Below are positions 63,100 to 64,000 of a stretch of 64,000 nt of DNA, piece by piece. Positions within the stretch are counted from its first letter, which is position 1, and each line of letters begins with the position of its first letter. This DNA comes from Bacteroidota bacterium. GTDB taxonomy: Bacteria; Bacteroidota; Bacteroidia; Chitinophagales; Chitinophagaceae. Made by a program: the position numbers and the translations under genes. The DNA lies in the NCBI GenBank assembly GCA_020161435.1, contig JAIUNV010000002.1, forward strand, positions 248,001 to 312,000. The letters run 5' to 3'. The notes beneath the pieces are model-generated. The model was not told the origin of the DNA. It made no database searches and saw nothing but the letters and a program-made list of their open reading frames with translations.

Positions 63100-63243
63100 C
63101 TGCAATAAAGGTTAGTACCCGAAAACTGCCGGAAACATACAGCTTGGGTGTGTAAGTGCTTGGTTTAAGTGTATGTGTAAAGGTAACGGCATCATGTAAA
63201 TAAATCATGAATAAGCGATTGTTTTTCAGTATATCTACCCAAA

Positions 63244-63259
63244 GCAAAAGACCTTTTGC
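63244..63259. promoter_or_regulatory. Short palindrome in the divergent promoter region
   Basis: GCAAAAGACCTTTTGC: 7-base arms, 70 bp before the GT-C-like start and about 145 bp from the phosphoribosyltransferase start. Possible operator; nothing else supports it. Confidence 0.3.
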
Positions 63260-63328
63260 CTTCCATCAAAACCAAACACGCTGCGTATAGGTTTACTGAA
63301 TATTTTTACGCCCTATACCCTCCTAGCC

Positions 63329-64000
63329 ATGCAACCAACCAAACTACAACGACTCCTTTTCACTTCCGACATCCTCATCATTATTGCCTTTGCATTGGTG
63401 CCGCTTTTCAGCACTTTTCCGTATCGGGTCAATATCTTCCTGTCTTGGGAAGGCGCTTACCGCATTTCGCAGGGCCAAACACCGTTTCAAGATTTTGGCC
63501 TGCCCATGGGCTATATGTTTTGGGTGGTACCTGCATTCTTTTTCAAAATATTCGGCCCCAGCCTGGTCACATTGGTAAAGGCACAAGTCTTCATCAACAT
63601 TCTGTCTGGCTTGGCTTTCAGGAGCATGCTCAAATCACTTCAGGTGCAGCCCGGACTCAGGCTGGCCGGCGTATTGCTCTTTTGTTTGTCATTTTCTTTT
63701 TTCAATTTTTGGCCCTGGTACAACCACACAGTCATCGTGTATGAATTTGTAGCATTGGCCCTTTTACTTAAAGCCATCACGAGCCAAAACAAACTCCGTT
63801 TGCTGTGGTTTGCGGCTGGTGGTGCTTTCCTGTTCATCAGCTTTTTTACCAAGCAAGATGGTGGCGGCATGGCCATTGTGATTGGCCTCGCATTGATTGG
63901 CTACGCCAGTATTGCCGATAAAAAATGGTGGTACCTGCCCGCAGCGTTGGCCGGTACAGCATTGGCAGCCGCCTTTTTCTTACTGCCCCTGCGGGGAACC
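63329..64000 (+). CDS. GT-C-like membrane glycosyltransferase, 3' part outside window
   Basis: The first 224 codons from ATG 63329 are in the window. After a first helix comes a loop, LSWEGAYRISQGQTPFQDFG, then LPMGYMFWVVPAFFFKIFG, with the acidic residue and Gly/Pro pattern typical of the first periplasmic loop of GT39/GT-C enzymes that use polyprenylphosphoryl sugars. At least five more helices follow. Its place beside a lipid-linked arabinose (or ribose) set makes it a candidate user of that donor. The family level is uncertain because the C-terminal domain is missing. Confidence 0.7.
   Translation, partial: MQPTKLQRLLFTSDILIIIAFALVPLFSTFPYRVNIFLSWEGAYRISQGQTPFQDFGLPMGYMFWVVPAFFFKIFGPSLVTLVKAQVFINILSGLAFRSMLKSLQVQPGLRLAGVLLFCLSFSFFNFWPWYNHTVIVYEFVALALLLKAITSQNKLRLLWFAAGGAFLFISFFTKQDGGGMAIVIGLALIGYASIADKKWWYLPAALAGTALAAAFFLLPLRGT

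Overview
The window looks like a chromosomal segment of a Bacteroidota bacterium, most likely of the Chitinophagaceae/Chitinophagales. The support is a GldJ-type gliding/type IX secretion lipoprotein, a cargo protein with a type A C-terminal sorting domain, LytTR/LytS-type signalling, a eukaryote-type citrate synthase, TAnnTTTG-type -7 promoter boxes and almost no Shine-Dalgarno sequences. Genus-level placement is not possible from sequence reading alone.

Layout. 1-5761 (minus): surface polysaccharide genes (PHP-type tyrosine phosphatase fragment, CapD/FlaA1 dehydratase, Wzx-like flippase) with an FKBP lipoprotein and an NrnA-type phosphoesterase. 5870-17917 (plus): glmS, gldJ, murF, a DUF983 protein, maeB, an MlaE/MlaF transporter pair, an A+T-rich orphan, a DUF4198 protein and sucD. 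18055-27417 (plus): a 2046-residue alpha-2-macroglobulin-like protein, two adjacent LD-carboxypeptidases and a YCF48-like protein. 27418-34680: a DUF486 gene and mutS, then A+T-rich unknown genes and a palindrome-dense stretch around tRNA-Ala(GGC). 34777-44284 (minus): gltA, a BaiN-like flavoprotein, a LiaF-like/LytS/LytTR set, and a 5-oxoprolinase operon with an NRAMP-like transporter. 44600-46078 (plus): rpsF-rpsR, rplI, tRNA-Asp. 46154-50707 (minus): HIRAN, DUF3800 and MmeI-type restriction-modification genes. 50977-58978 (minus): two very large secreted paralogues with an esterase-like head. 59442-64000: HAD phosphatase, DprE2-like, DprE1-like and UbiA-type phosphoribosyltransferase genes plus the start of a GT-C-like membrane protein.

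How the genes fit together. The right-hand end encodes what appears to be a full route from polyprenyl phosphate and PRPP to polyprenylphosphoryl-arabinofuranose, followed by a candidate membrane glycosyltransferase. This is the best-known mycobacterial lipid-linked arabinose pathway, here beside T9SS-type secreted proteins. The pxpB-pxpC-pxpA operon should hydrolyse 5-oxoproline; its transporter lacks the NRAMP metal-binding motif, so its substrate is open. The block beside tRNA-Asp looks like a small defence island flanked by a short palindromic repeat. The intergenic regions carry several short palindromic repeat families; one 18-bp palindrome sits inside fragments that resemble the neighbouring tRNA-Ala gene.
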